Shown one piece after another: positions 15,038 to 23,222 of a stretch of DNA of 64,000 bases. Source of the DNA: Paenibacillus sp. An7 (GTDB lineage Bacteria > Bacillota > Bacilli > Paenibacillales > Paenibacillaceae); NCBI RefSeq assembly GCF_009870785.1, contig NZ_WTWX01000019.1, positions 1-64,000 of the forward strand. Direction: 5' to 3'. Below the pieces are notes generated by a model. It was not told the DNA's origin, did not search any database, and worked only from the letters and a program-made list of their open reading frames with translations. Each line of letters opens with the position of its first letter. The stretch's first letter is position 1. The translations under genes were made by a program, and so were the position numbers.

Positions 15038-16417
15038 TTACCGGAAAGGAAATTTCATTCCTTTACCACCTGTAAGGCTCTTGAGTTGCTTCATCGCTTT
15101 TTTGTTACCTTTAGGACCCATCATGTCACTAAACTGCTTCATTACACGGCGCATCTCATCAAACTGCTTAATGAGTCGGTTTACTTCGGCTACGGTTGTA
15201 CCACTGCCAGCTGCAATCCGCTTGCGTCTGCTTTGATTAATGATTTCAGGATTTTGTTTCTCTTCCTTAGTCATCGAGAACACAATGGCTTCAATTCTTC
15301 CCATTTGCTTATCGTCGACTTTCAGATCTTTGGTCTGTTTCATCTTGCCCATCCCAGGAATCATATCCATGAGTTGATCAATCGGTCCCAGCTTCTTAAT
15401 CTGATCCATCTGTTCCAAGAAGTCTTCAAATGTGAAGGATGCGGTACGCATCTTTTGTTCCATTTCTTTTGCCTTCTCAGCATCAATGTTAGACTGTGCT
15501 TTCTCAATTAGAGAGAGCATGTCGCCCATACCAAGAATTCGGGAAGACATCCGTTCTGGATGGAACGGCTCCAAGGCATCAAGTTTCTCACCAAGCGTAA
15601 TGAACTTGATCGGGCAACCTGTTACTGCTTTAACAGACAGCGCAGCACCACCACGAGTATCACCATCAAGCTTAGTCAGAACAACACCGCTAAGGGAAAG
15701 CTGAGTATTAAAATGTTCTGCTACGTTCACTGCATCCTGACCTGTCATTGCATCGACAACGAGGAGCACCTCGTCTGGATTAACATGACTGTGGATCTGA
15801 TGCAATTCTGCCATCAGTTCTTCATCAACATGAAGACGACCGGCTGTATCAATAATGACATAGTCATGATTGTTATCTTTCGCATGCTGTAAACCTTGCT
15901 TCGCAATTTCAACCGGGCTTGTCTGATCGCCGAGTGTGAATACGGGAGCCTTAATCTGTTCTCCAAGTACTTGTAACTGCTTAATGGCAGCAGGACGATA
16001 GATATCAGCAGCTACGAGCAAAGGTTTTGCATTCTGCTTCTGAAGCAGTTTGGCCAGTTTACCGGAAGTCGTTGTCTTACCGGCACCCTGCAAACCCACC
16101 ATCATAATAACAGTTGGTGGTTTATTTGCTTTGGCAAGCTTGGATTGGCTTCCGCCCATCAGCTCAGTCAGCTCTTTATTCACGATATCAATGATTACCA
16201 TGCCGGGTGTGAAGCTGTCCATCACTTCTTTACCGACTGCTTTTTCTTTGACCTTCGTAATAAACTGCTTTACGACTTTAAAGTTAACGTCCGCTTCAAG
16301 CAAAGCAAGGCGCACCTCGCGCATTGCGTCATTCACATCTTCTTCGGATACCTTACCTTTTCCTCGAAGCTTGCCGAACACGTTCTGTAATCTCGCTGTT
16401 AATCCTTCAAATGCCAT
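15038..16417 (-). CDS. ffh: Signal recognition particle GTPase Ffh
   Basis: Ffh binds signal peptides and SRP RNA and docks with FtsY at the membrane. The 459-aa protein shows the N domain, the G domain with P-loop GLQGAGKTT near residue 107, DTAGRLHVD, and TKLDGDTRGGAALS, followed by the methionine-rich M domain from about 300 with the SRP-RNA-binding SRRKRIAAGSGT motif. I start at ATG 16417; the GTG two codons earlier belongs to the AGGAGGTG ribosome binding site. ylxM precedes it by 41 nt. Confidence 0.98.
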   Translation of the reverse strand: MAFEGLTARLQNVFGKLRGKGKVSEEDVNDAMREVRLALLEADVNFKVVKQFITKVKEKAVGKEVMDSFTPGMVIIDIVNKELTELMGGSQSKLAKANKPPTVIMMVGLQGAGKTTTSGKLAKLLQKQNAKPLLVAADIYRPAAIKQLQVLGEQIKAPVFTLGDQTSPVEIAKQGLQHAKDNNHDYVIIDTAGRLHVDEELMAELHQIHSHVNPDEVLLVVDAMTGQDAVNVAEHFNTQLSLSGVVLTKLDGDTRGGAALSVKAVTGCPIKFITLGEKLDALEPFHPERMSSRILGMGDMLSLIEKAQSNIDAEKAKEMEQKMRTASFTFEDFLEQMDQIKKLGPIDQLMDMIPGMGKMKQTKDLKVDDKQMGRIEAIVFSMTKEEKQNPEIINQSRRKRIAAGSGTTVAEVNRLIKQFDEMRRVMKQFSDMMGPKGNKKAMKQLKSLTGGKGMKFPFR

Positions 16418-16458
16418 AAACACACCTCCTTCAAGTCCATTACTTATGGGAAACTTCC

Positions 16459-16815
16459 CTATTCCAGAACCTCTAGGTGGTTCACAATTGTATTCATTCG
16501 ATCCTTTTGCTCACTGTCAAGATCACTTGAAGTAATAAGTCCTCTCAGCTCTACCAAATCCGATAGACGCCGTTCGTGCTTATCAAGTAAACCGAGCTTG
16601 TTCTCATACATTTCCAGTACTTGCTCTGCTCGTTTAATATGCTCATATACTGCTTGCCTGCTAATCTCAAATTCCGCTGCAATCTCTCCTAATGAGAAAT
16701 CATCGTGAAAATAATATTTGAGAAAAGTTTGTTGTTTCTCGGTAAGCAATGTTTCATAAAAAGCAAACAGCAAGTTGATTCGGTTCGTCTTCTCGAGCCG
16801 ATTCTCCTGACTCAT
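16459..16815 (-). CDS. ylxM: YlxM/p13 family DNA-binding (SRP-associated) protein
   Basis: This 118-aa protein is the YlxM/p13 family helix-turn-helix protein that is always next to ffh; the streptococcal homologue binds SRP components. The HTH spans LGEIAAEFEISRQAVYEHIKR. A start at ATG 16815 (MSQENRL) is preceded by GAAGGGAG at a good distance and matches the known family N-terminus; the longer frame to 16857 lacks this. In Bacillus ftsY lies directly upstream; here about 6.4 kb of other genes intervene. Confidence 0.93.
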   Translation of the reverse strand: MSQENRLEKTNRINLLFAFYETLLTEKQQTFLKYYFHDDFSLGEIAAEFEISRQAVYEHIKRAEQVLEMYENKLGLLDKHERRLSDLVELRGLITSSDLDSEQKDRMNTIVNHLEVLE

Positions 16816-17014
16816 ACGGGACACTCCCTTCGTCAAGGAAAAACACTTTACACTCATTAACGTTCTTTATCTTACATAAAAGAAAAGAAGATGTCAAGCA
16901 AAAATCCTTGTCATCTTCTAATAAATCTTTTTTCATGCAAATCACTGTAAATTATCTTCAATTTCAGTTGGTCATTTACAGAAAATTATTCTTTTATTCC
17001 GATTATAGAGCTGA

Positions 17015-17662
17015 TTATCTAAGCGGTGTCAGATAGATAAAAATAGCGAAGAAATGAAGAACACTTCCTGCAAGAACAAACAAATGCCAGATCGCATGAT
17101 GAAAAGGGAATCCTCTCCATACATAAAACAGGGTCCCGAGTGTGTACATCAGCCCGCCTGCAACGAGTAACACAATACCGTTATAAGGGACTGTTGCTAC
17201 AAGCGGCCCCCAGGCAAGTACAATCAGCCATCCCATTGCCAGATAAAACAAAGTGGACATAAAGAGAAATTTCTTTGTGAAAAAGGCTTTAAATGCGACA
17301 CCGAAAAGAGCAACTCCCCAGATGATTCCAAAAAGCGTCCATCCCAGTGTACCGCGTATCGCAACCAGCAAAAACGGAGTATACGTTCCTGCAATAAACA
17401 AGTAAATAGAAGAATGGTCAAAAATCTCAAATAGATCTTTGGCTTTTCCCTCTTTTAATGCATGCACCATTGTTGAATTAAAATACAAAAGCAGCATCGA
17501 AATCCCATAAATCGTAAAACTGACGACATGCCATGCTGTTCCGTTTATACTTGCTGCCGCAATAAGCAGCACGAGTGCTGCCACGCTGAGTACAGCCCCA
17601 ATTCCGTGTGTTACGGCATTTACTACCTCTTCCCGGCGGGTATAAGTGTAAGTGTTAGCCAT
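17015..17662 (-). CDS. Hemolysin III family (PAQR-type) membrane protein
   Basis: This 215-aa protein has seven hydrophobic segments and the HlyIII/PAQR signature: EEVVNAVTHGIGA at the N-terminus, a Ser-x3-His in FNSTMVHAL, DHSSIYLFIAGTYTPF in the middle, and HAIWHLFVLAGSVLHFF at the end, whose histidines likely bind zinc. B. subtilis YplQ is of this type. Eukaryotic relatives are lipid hydrolases or receptors; the bacterial role is not settled. The ATG at 17662 has AAAGGA eight nt upstream; the TTG six codons earlier is inferior. It is a single gene between ylxM and the 2-epimerase. Confidence 0.9.
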   Translation of the reverse strand: MANTYTYTRREEVVNAVTHGIGAVLSVAALVLLIAAASINGTAWHVVSFTIYGISMLLLYFNSTMVHALKEGKAKDLFEIFDHSSIYLFIAGTYTPFLLVAIRGTLGWTLFGIIWGVALFGVAFKAFFTKKFLFMSTLFYLAMGWLIVLAWGPLVATVPYNGIVLLVAGGLMYTLGTLFYVWRGFPFHHAIWHLFVLAGSVLHFFAIFIYLTPLR

Positions 17663-17739
17663 TCCATCATTCCTTTCCAAAACCGTGTTACCTATCCTTA
17701 TAGTATACTACGATTTCCCGCGCCGTTCATCTTTCCCAT

Positions 17740-18855
17740 TTATTGTTTCTTAAAATACTTTAGAATAATCTCCGCTATTCGGTCTGATGCATAACCATCG
17801 CCATATGGGTTTCTCGCTGATGCCATTTTCTTATATTTCTTTTTATTACAGAGCAAGATCTGAGTCTCTTTCTTTACTCCTTCATAATCCGTTCCAATAC
17901 ACCGCAGTGTCCCTTCTTTGACTCCCTCTGGTCTTTCCGTTTTCTCCCGCAGCACTAATACTGGCTTTCCTAAAGTTGGAGCTTCTTCCTGAATTCCTCC
18001 TGAGTCTGTGAGTATTAGATAAGAACGACTCATCAGATTATGCATATCTATTACATCCAAGGGGCTCGTAAGATGGATTCTCTCCTTCCCCCCTAACATT
18101 TCATAAGCCAGGTTCTTAACAAGCGGGTTCGGATGGACTGGGAATACAAGCTCGATCGTCCTATCATTACTTACCATTTCCCTAAGAGCCCTAAATACTT
18201 GTTCCATCGGCAAGCCCCAGTTTTCGCGTCTGTGCATGGTCATGAATATCATTCGGCTTCCCGGCTGAATCTGATCCAAAAGTGGATGATGGTAATTTTC
18301 TTTAAGTGTCCATCTGAGCGCATCAATAGACGTATTACCTGTTACATAGACATGCTGCTTTCGATTTTCGCGGGCCAGCTGCAATGCAGACAAAGGAGTC
18401 GGGGCAAAATGAATATCTGCCATCCTTCCTATCCATTCCCGGTTCATCTCTTCAGGATAGGGTGCATATTTGTCATACGTACGCAGCCCTGCTTCCACAT
18501 GACCAATCGGTATTTTTGCATAGTAGGCGGTTAGAGCTGCTGCAAAGGCGGTTGATGTATCGCCGTGAACAAGCACCAAATCATAAGCTTCCTGCATAAC
18601 CGGTTCTAGAACTTGTACTAGATGCGCAGTGAGGGAAGCCAGCGTTTGAGCATTTCTCATCACGTTGAGTATAATATCCGGCTTAATATCAAAATCATTC
18701 AGTACTTGGTCCAGCATTTCTTGGTGCTGCCCAGTAACACAAACAACCGGGTTAATCCCGGGTGTTCTCTGTAAGGTTTTAATAAGTGGTGCCATCTTAA
18801 TCGCCTCAGGTCTAGTTCCAAAAACAATGAGAACACGCACTGAACTCTGTTCCAT
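17740..18855 (-). CDS. mnaA: UDP-N-acetylglucosamine 2-epimerase (non-hydrolysing)
   Basis: This 371-aa enzyme interconverts UDP-GlcNAc and UDP-ManNAc, the donor for teichoic-acid linkage units and for ManNAc-containing cell-wall polymers. Conserved segments: VFGTRPEAIKMAPL, VTGQHQEML, VHGDTSTAFA, HVEAGLRTYDKYAPYPEEMNR, TMHRRENWG and TDSGGIQEEAPTLGKPVLVLR. The start ATG 18855 has AGGGGG ten nt upstream; the frame remains open further upstream without a better site. It is transcribed divergently from the glycosyltransferase gene at 19088, suggesting joint service in surface polysaccharide synthesis. Confidence 0.95.
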   Translation of the reverse strand: MEQSSVRVLIVFGTRPEAIKMAPLIKTLQRTPGINPVVCVTGQHQEMLDQVLNDFDIKPDIILNVMRNAQTLASLTAHLVQVLEPVMQEAYDLVLVHGDTSTAFAAALTAYYAKIPIGHVEAGLRTYDKYAPYPEEMNREWIGRMADIHFAPTPLSALQLARENRKQHVYVTGNTSIDALRWTLKENYHHPLLDQIQPGSRMIFMTMHRRENWGLPMEQVFRALREMVSNDRTIELVFPVHPNPLVKNLAYEMLGGKERIHLTSPLDVIDMHNLMSRSYLILTDSGGIQEEAPTLGKPVLVLREKTERPEGVKEGTLRCIGTDYEGVKKETQILLCNKKKYKKMASARNPYGDGYASDRIAEIILKYFKKQ

Positions 18856-19087
18856 GTAATCAAATCCCCCTATAAAATGATGATCTGCTATACCCCAGAT
18901 AAGGAGAGAAAAATGGTCCCTCATTTCTTTTATATGTAAGTCAGCAATCTAGCGAAACGGACAAATCATCTTATAGATTATCCTTTATATCAAATTTTCC
19001 GCACTTAGAACTAGGTCTTCCGCCGTTTCTATTAAACTAGTGACGAATAAGCTGATATAGAGTTTGCAAAGGAGGTATTGTGATTAC

Positions 19088-20113
19088 ATGGCGATTATTA
19101 TTTATCCCAAAACGATGAACTGGACTTTCATGAAACAGCGTCCTCAGCAGCTGATGACAGAACTTGGAGCAAGAGGACATCATGTATTTTTTGAAAACTT
19201 GGCTCCGATGACAAGCAGGCTCACCGAGATTGAACCCGGTGTTCATCTGTTTACGGATCATCATGCTTTTGTAAAAAGACATCTAGCCAAGCTACGAAAA
19301 GATCATCCTGTTGTCGTATGGACGACCTGGGCCAAACAAAGAACAAGGCTGCTCGCTTTATATGATCCGGATGCGGTCATTTATGATTGCTGTGATGAAT
19401 TTCCACACTGGGCGAGGTACGAACATCGCATGGTAGAATCATCAGATCATTTAGTGGCTACCGCAGAAACCATCAAAACACGCTTGTCACTTGCATACCC
19501 TGAAAAGCCAATTACCCTTATCCCGAATGGTGCTGATTCAAGTATGTTTAATGCAGATTCTGCTCCTAGACCCCATGATCTTCCGAGCGGGCCTGTTGTT
19601 GCTTATATAGGAGCATGGGCTTATTGGGTGGATCATGAACTTTTTGCTAAGTCCGCAGAAAGGTATCCGGATGTACAGTTTGTATCCATTGGTGCTCCTT
19701 ATGGAGATATACCAGGATATAAGTCTCTCCCGAACGTACACATTTTAGGTGAAAAACCCCACCACGAACTAAAGTGGTATTTACAGCATATCGACGTTGC
19801 TGTTATTCCTTTCCTGTACCATCCCATTACTCTCGCAACGAATCCTGTAAAAGCTTACGAATATATGGCAACTGGCGTTAAAGTGTTGTCCACCGCACTC
19901 CCAGAATGTATTCATATGGAACCTCATGTCACGACGGCAACCACACATGAAGATTTCGTCAATAAATTAGGCAAAATGCTGTACGAACCAGAAGACCCTT
20001 CCGCAAGATTAGCCCGAATTGCATACGCCAGAGACAACCGCTGGACCCAAAGAGGGGAAGCAGCTGATATTGTCATCCGTCAAACCCTTGCTGCCAAAGG
20101 AATCTATGAGTAA
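19088..20113 (+). CDS. GT4-like glycosyltransferase (GT-B fold)
   Basis: This 341-aa protein has the layout of a GT-B retaining glycosyltransferase: an N-terminal domain starting AIIIYPKTMNW with the RPQQLMTELGARGHHVFF helix (sliding substrate into the acceptor side), a hinge with TLIPNGADSSMF, and a C-terminal donor domain with VVAYIGAWAYWVDHEL and the acidic stretch NPVKAYEYMATGVKVLSTALPE typical of the donor-sugar-binding E-x7-E region. Donor and acceptor cannot be told from sequence. ATG 19088 is preceded by AAAGGAGG twelve nt upstream. Its last 8 nt overlap the next glycosyltransferase. Confidence 0.85.
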   Translation: MAIIIYPKTMNWTFMKQRPQQLMTELGARGHHVFFENLAPMTSRLTEIEPGVHLFTDHHAFVKRHLAKLRKDHPVVVWTTWAKQRTRLLALYDPDAVIYDCCDEFPHWARYEHRMVESSDHLVATAETIKTRLSLAYPEKPITLIPNGADSSMFNADSAPRPHDLPSGPVVAYIGAWAYWVDHELFAKSAERYPDVQFVSIGAPYGDIPGYKSLPNVHILGEKPHHELKWYLQHIDVAVIPFLYHPITLATNPVKAYEYMATGVKVLSTALPECIHMEPHVTTATTHEDFVNKLGKMLYEPEDPSARLARIAYARDNRWTQRGEAADIVIRQTLAAKGIYE

Positions 20114-21362
20114 GCGTGCAGCATCTAGCTTTTTCTACAAAATGGCGGGACTTCATTACTTTACACTCATGTCAAAGTCCGAATACCGTGCTGACAAGTT
20201 ATTCCTAGAGCTCACTAAAGAACTTGAACATCATCCCTGTGCAGAATGGCTGTTATGGTCTAGTCAAGGAGTTCATCTCTCCACTACGGAAGAGTTTCAG
20301 CTGCGTCATCAACTTATACACCTCCCCAGCAAGGTTCAGTGTGTCGTTTATACTGTCACAGGCAGACCTGAATATTTCTTCTTTCGAAGAGATTTGTTCA
20401 CTCCGTCCTATAATCTAACACTCGCCCCCCTGCCTTCTGCCCACTGGTTAGCCTGGGAACTGCAACAGTTATGTCACACAAAATCCACATGCCTATACCT
20501 AAATCTGCAAAATGGAAATCATACATTCACTAACACGCCTCTGACCCCTGCACTTAAAATAGCCCCCTCTCATGACTCCATACTTCCGGTTATACAGCGG
20601 ACTGTCCCATTATCTGTTGAGCAGCGTCAAGTTCCTAAAAGCGTTTATCAATCCTCTTTCCCACTTGTGAGTATTCTGCTTAGTGTACACAACATGGAAT
20701 CTACTATTGGCTGGTCCATTCGCTCCGTCCTAGCGCAGAGTTATCCAAACTTCGAACTGCTGATCGGAGACGATGGTTCCACAGATAATACTGCTGAGAA
20801 AGCATCTGCAATGGATCATGATCCTCGGATCTGGATACTTCGCTATGCTGCAAACCGAGGAAAAGCCTTCGTACTCAATGACCTGCTCCGTGAAGCTGCC
20901 GGTATGTATGTTCTAGAACTAGATGCAGATGATTGGCTCCCTCCAGATGCTCTTCATTCGCTCATCCGTCTGATGGAACAGAATCCCTGCGCTGCTCTTG
21001 GTACGGGAACAAGTCTTGTATGGAGAAGAAGCCGAGATGGCCATATTAGCTTGCGCGGTCAATCAACCTTTGAAGGGACACTCGAGACAGATACCCATGC
21101 TTACCCCCCTGTACCTAGAATCTATCGCACTGAACATCTGAGATCCGTAAGGGGATGGACGGAATACGGCGGTCTTTATGGGAGAGTCTTTGAAGATATA
21201 GAAGTCTGTAGAAAGCTGCTTACTAAATATGAATTTGCTAAAACAGAAGAGGTTGTCTACCACAGAGTGGTTCATGCAAGAAGCGTCAGTCAGCAGCATC
21301 TGCACCAATATAAAGCATGGAAAAACCGTTCTCTTCATGATAAAGGAGGTGAATCCACATGA
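20106..21362 (+). CDS. GT2 family glycosyltransferase with extra N-terminal domain
   Basis: Of 418 aa, the C-terminal half is a GT-A inverting glycosyltransferase: PLVSILLSVHNM, IGDDGSTDNT, RGKAFVLNDLLREA and the DXD motif in LELDADDW. About 200 residues precede it, with YFTLMSKSEYRADKL and WLLWSSQG, which I do not recognise; they may bind a carrier or partner. The start at ATG 20106 overlaps the previous gene by 8 nt and gives coupling; the frame is open upstream inside that gene but without independent support. Product likely acts on a cell-surface or spore-surface polymer. Confidence 0.85.
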   Translation: MSKRAASSFFYKMAGLHYFTLMSKSEYRADKLFLELTKELEHHPCAEWLLWSSQGVHLSTTEEFQLRHQLIHLPSKVQCVVYTVTGRPEYFFFRRDLFTPSYNLTLAPLPSAHWLAWELQQLCHTKSTCLYLNLQNGNHTFTNTPLTPALKIAPSHDSILPVIQRTVPLSVEQRQVPKSVYQSSFPLVSILLSVHNMESTIGWSIRSVLAQSYPNFELLIGDDGSTDNTAEKASAMDHDPRIWILRYAANRGKAFVLNDLLREAAGMYVLELDADDWLPPDALHSLIRLMEQNPCAALGTGTSLVWRRSRDGHISLRGQSTFEGTLETDTHAYPPVPRIYRTEHLRSVRGWTEYGGLYGRVFEDIEVCRKLLTKYEFAKTEEVVYHRVVHARSVSQQHLHQYKAWKNRSLHDKGGEST

Positions 21363-22369
21363 GAATCGCAGCGAGCGGTTACTACGGTATGGGTAATTTC
21401 GGTGATGATCTATTTTTAAAAACGTTACAACAAGCCTTTTACAGACACCATCTATTTCCTTGGAATGGTTATATTGACCCTCGTGAGGTGGATGCTGTCA
21501 TCATTGGTGGTGGAGACCTCATTACCCCTTATAAATTCAGTAATTATTATTTCCCTAAAGTGCTGCAACAACATCCAATGTGGCTCTATGGAGTAGGCAT
21601 TGTCGATACGTATCCGCCCGAAACATGGCCTCAGGAAGAGATCGATAGACACCGTGAATATATTCAACATGCAAAAAGAGCTGTTTTTCGGGATAAGACA
21701 TCAGCAGAGCTTGCCGGAATTGGGAGATTTCATGATCGTCCAGAGGTAGCCCAGGATATCGTATTTGCTTACCAGGAGCATCCGTTTCCAATACAACGTT
21801 TTTCATCTAAAAAAACCATCGGGGTTTGCCTCTTCTCTTACCCTGCATTTCCTTTCGAAGAAATGACCCGCCTGCTTCTTAGACTAAGTCGCGAAAGTTA
21901 TCATATTGTTCTTATCCCTGTGGTCAACCACCCCAATAACCACTTTTCTGATTACGAGACATGCAAAAGACTTGAACAAACAATCAAAGAAACAGATCCT
22001 GAGGCATCTATCCAGACGATATCTCTTCTGCTTGAAATCGACCTCACCTACAACATCATCCAGTCAATGGATTATTTAATTAGTTATAAACTTCACCCTG
22101 CATTAGTTGCTCTGCGGGCGGGTGTACCGGTTCTCTCTATGAGCAAAATGGGTAAAGTCAAACATTTGCTAAGCCGTTTTCATTTGGAACATTACTATTG
22201 TGATTATTCTATGCCGTTCACTTCGCTAGACCCTTTGATCGAGCGTTTTCTTAAAGAGGGTCCGGCCGAAGTACAGGACAATTTACCGCTGATACGCAGG
22301 GCAGAACAAGAAAGCACAGCAGAACTAAAGCAGCTTGTTCAAGATCTTGAACAAACCATAAAAAGTTAA
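21359..22369 (+). CDS. Polysaccharide pyruvyl transferase family protein
   Basis: This 336-aa protein shows the family hallmarks: SGYYGMGNFGDDLFLK at the N-terminus, VIIGGGDLITPY, the RDKTSAEL block where the acceptor domain ends, a middle strand GVCLFSYPAFPFEEM, and SYKLHPALVALRAGVPVLSMS near the end. Relatives such as CsaB add pyruvate ketal to ManNAc in wall polymers that anchor S-layer proteins; other members act on teichuronic or exopolysaccharide sugars. The neighbouring ManNAc-forming epimerase fits. It overlaps the GT2 gene by 4 nt (ATGA). Confidence 0.88.
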   Translation: MRIAASGYYGMGNFGDDLFLKTLQQAFYRHHLFPWNGYIDPREVDAVIIGGGDLITPYKFSNYYFPKVLQQHPMWLYGVGIVDTYPPETWPQEEIDRHREYIQHAKRAVFRDKTSAELAGIGRFHDRPEVAQDIVFAYQEHPFPIQRFSSKKTIGVCLFSYPAFPFEEMTRLLLRLSRESYHIVLIPVVNHPNNHFSDYETCKRLEQTIKETDPEASIQTISLLLEIDLTYNIIQSMDYLISYKLHPALVALRAGVPVLSMSKMGKVKHLLSRFHLEHYYCDYSMPFTSLDPLIERFLKEGPAEVQDNLPLIRRAEQESTAELKQLVQDLEQTIKS

Positions 22370-22393
22370 TAACGAATCAAGGAGGCTACATTC

Positions 22394-22717
22394 ATGTGTT
22401 TTCTATTTTGTAATTGCCGCCGGTTTGCGGCACAGATCCAGCGACTCAATAAACGAGTAGAAGAATTAACAACGAAAGCAGATTTACTCCAGGACCGGTT
22501 ATCTCAGCTCGAATCTGAGGTTCGCTCCGGGCTTACCGTAAATCTAGAATTGCAAACTTTTTTTGAATCACAGACAGGTCGCAATATCAGTATTAGTACG
22601 ACAAGCATTACGGTGATCGGTACCGTGCTTGCCGCAGGAGTTGATGCCGTCGAAATCCGTGAAAACACGGGGGATATCGTTATTATTCCTTATAACAATA
22701 TATCTGTGGCCCAATAA
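22394..22717 (+). CDS. Small protein: Cys-rich N-terminus, coiled coil and Sm-like C-terminus
   Basis: This 107-aa protein has three parts. Residues 1-10 contain CFLFCNC, four cysteine-flanked positions. Residues 12-45 form a heptad-like coiled coil (RLNKRVEELTTKADLLQDRL). The last 45 residues form strands ending GDIVIIPYNNISV, which aligns with GDLAFVPLSSVEL of the 67-aa protein encoded next. That ending resembles DUF2642/LSm-like small barrels found in Bacillales spore-coat-associated proteins. Start ATG with AAGGAGG nine nt upstream, 25 nt after the pyruvyltransferase stop, so it belongs to the same operon. I cannot assign a function. Confidence 0.75.
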   Translation: MCFLFCNCRRFAAQIQRLNKRVEELTTKADLLQDRLSQLESEVRSGLTVNLELQTFFESQTGRNISISTTSITVIGTVLAAGVDAVEIRENTGDIVIIPYNNISVAQ

Positions 22718-22780
22718 GCATGAGCTTCCAATGAATAAAAAGAAGCAATCCAAAATTGTAATTGTAAAGGAGAATGATTA

Positions 22781-22984
22781 ATGAATTTCAGAGATATGGT
22801 TCGCGGCTTCTTAGGGAGTGAAGTTGAAATCCTGACATCGAATGATTATTTAGACGGTATCTTGGTATCTGTCGATGAAACGACGCTGATCCTCCGCGTT
22901 CCTCCTATTATTTATGGACCTCCGGGAGATCTTGCATTTGTACCCCTCTCATCGGTAGAACTCATCCGCATTCTTGCTGCCTAG
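22781..22984 (+). CDS. Small Sm-like (DUF2642-type) protein
   Basis: This 67-aa protein reads as a single five-strand barrel: GSEVEILTSNDYLDGILVS, DETTLILRV, then a YGPPGD turn and LAFVPLSSVELIRI. The pattern of a hydrophobic strand, D/N-x-x-x-G, and a final V-P-x-x-x-V motif is that of Sm-like DUF2642 proteins known in Bacillales, some of which are spore-coat-associated. ATG with AAAGGAG seven nt upstream, 63 nt after the coiled-coil protein. It is the last gene of the plus-strand polysaccharide cluster. Confidence 0.75.
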   Translation: MNFRDMVRGFLGSEVEILTSNDYLDGILVSVDETTLILRVPPIIYGPPGDLAFVPLSSVELIRILAA

Positions 22985-23110
22985 CTTACCCGTACAAGTT
23001 ATCTAATCAAAACGATGAAAGAAAGATATGACTAATATGACCCAGATCATAATGAAATAGCAGTTCAGATTGATAAATGAATTGCAGTTCCAGAACAGTA
23101 TAAAATAAAA

Positions 23111-23152
23111 AGACTGCAGGCAGACTAGTTTAAGCTAGTTTGCCTGCAGTCT
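23111..23152 (-). terminator. Terminator of the smc-ftsY unit
   Basis: An 18-bp stem with one G-T pair joins 23111-23128 to 23135-23152 around a 6-nt loop. On the minus strand it is followed by TTTTTATTTTA (complement of 23100-23110). Confidence 0.8.
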
Positions 23153-23154
23153 CT

Positions 23155-23189
23155 AGATCGGCTCTTGCATTAGAGTCCGATCTTTTTTG
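23155..23189 (+). terminator. Terminator of the polysaccharide cluster
   Basis: AGATCGG (23155-23161) pairs with CCGATCT (23177-23183), with CTCT/AGAG inside, and is followed by TTTTTT. It stops plus-strand transcription immediately beyond the opposite-facing hairpin. Confidence 0.75.
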
Positions 23190-23222
23190 GTAAGAATAAT
23201 AAAATTCTGTTATATACAGATT

